In this document: piece after piece, positions 63,833-64,000 of the stretch | How positions within the stretch are numbered: position 1 is the first letter of the stretch | How the letters are laid out: the number at the start of each line of letters is the position of its first letter | DNA from: Geotalea sp. SG265 | Lineage (GTDB): Bacteria; Desulfobacterota; Desulfuromonadia; Geobacterales; Geobacteraceae | NCBI RefSeq assembly: GCF_022808985.1 | Contig: NZ_JAKZFT010000007.1 | Span: forward strand, 124,001 to 188,000 | Length of the DNA stretch: 64,000 nucleotides | Direction: 5' to 3' | Position numbers and translations under genes: made by a program | Notes under the pieces: model-generated | The model's input: only the letters and a program-made list of their open reading frames with translations | Databases searched by the model: none | What the model was told of the DNA's origin: nothing

Positions 63833-64000
63833 ATGCCCATCAAGGTTCTTGTCATAGACGACTCGGCACTGATGCGCAGCCTGCTTTCCGATATCGTCAA
63901 CCGGCAGCCGGACATGATGGCGGTTGGGACGGCTCCCGATCCGATCGTGGCACGGGAGAAGATCAAGGCGCTCAACCCGGACGTGTTGACGCTGGATGTG
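63833..64000 (+). CDS. cheB: CheB-like response regulator (partial, second system)
   Basis: The frame opens [20 protein letters not shown] and continues to the window edge with the receiver site segment [10 protein letters not shown]; 56 codons are visible. The start matches CheB receiver domains, and the position after cheR fits. The esterase domain is outside the window. GAGGAG precedes the ATG. Confidence 0.85.
   Translation, partial: MPIKVLVIDDSALMRSLLSDIVNRQPDMMAVGTAPDPIVAREKIKALNPDVLTLDV

Overview
The window is a chromosomal origin region from a Gram-negative bacterium of the Geobacter group (Desulfuromonadales/Geobacteraceae). This is inferred from c-type cytochromes beside ordinary metabolic genes, system II cytochrome c maturation, RNase J, NtrC-type regulators and several chemosensory gene sets. 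No rRNA, tRNA, insertion sequence or CRISPR array was recognised.

Layout. Positions 1-9000 read leftward: dnaA, dnaN, recF, gyrB, gyrA, then the first codons of an unidentified gene. From about 9160 genes read rightward: rpmH, rnpA, yidD, yidC, mnmE, mnmG, rsmG. The dnaA-dnaN spacer has a textbook origin-unwinding layout (AT-rich stretch, TAG trinucleotides, short GC block, DnaA box). A perfect parS palindrome lies between mnmE and mnmG, but parA and parB are not here.

15.8-24.6 kb: a glycine-zipper lipoprotein, then a leftward chemosensory operon (cheW-cheA-cheR-HDOD-cheB). It has a sigma-54 type promoter and is divergent from an NtrC-type response regulator with a consensus sigma-70 promoter. 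A lytic transglycosylase follows.

24.6-53.6 kb is mostly housekeeping: a ferritin-like protein coupled to a monoheme cytochrome, tcdA, tatD, prfC, an old-yellow-enzyme oxidoreductase, a diheme lipoprotein cytochrome overlapping pyruvate kinase, HU, a class A penicillin-binding protein, two outer-membrane-type proteins, an EamA transporter with uvrA, a cold-shock protein, a phosphohexomutase, a periplasmic cyclophilin, resB/ccsA, def, an ACT protein, ftsK, RNase J, small membrane proteins, an acyltransferase and ssb.

53.8-64 kb is a second signalling block: a hybrid-free sensor kinase (Cache-HAMP-PAS-PAS-HisKA) and an NtrC-type regulator, then a sigma-54 promoter preceded by two 16-bp dyads, then a STAS-cheA-cheW-mcp-cheR-cheB operon that runs off the right edge. 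The striking theme is that both chemosensory operons sit beside an NtrC-type activator gene and carry a good -24/-12 promoter. This suggests that two-component signalling switches on whole chemosensory arrays.
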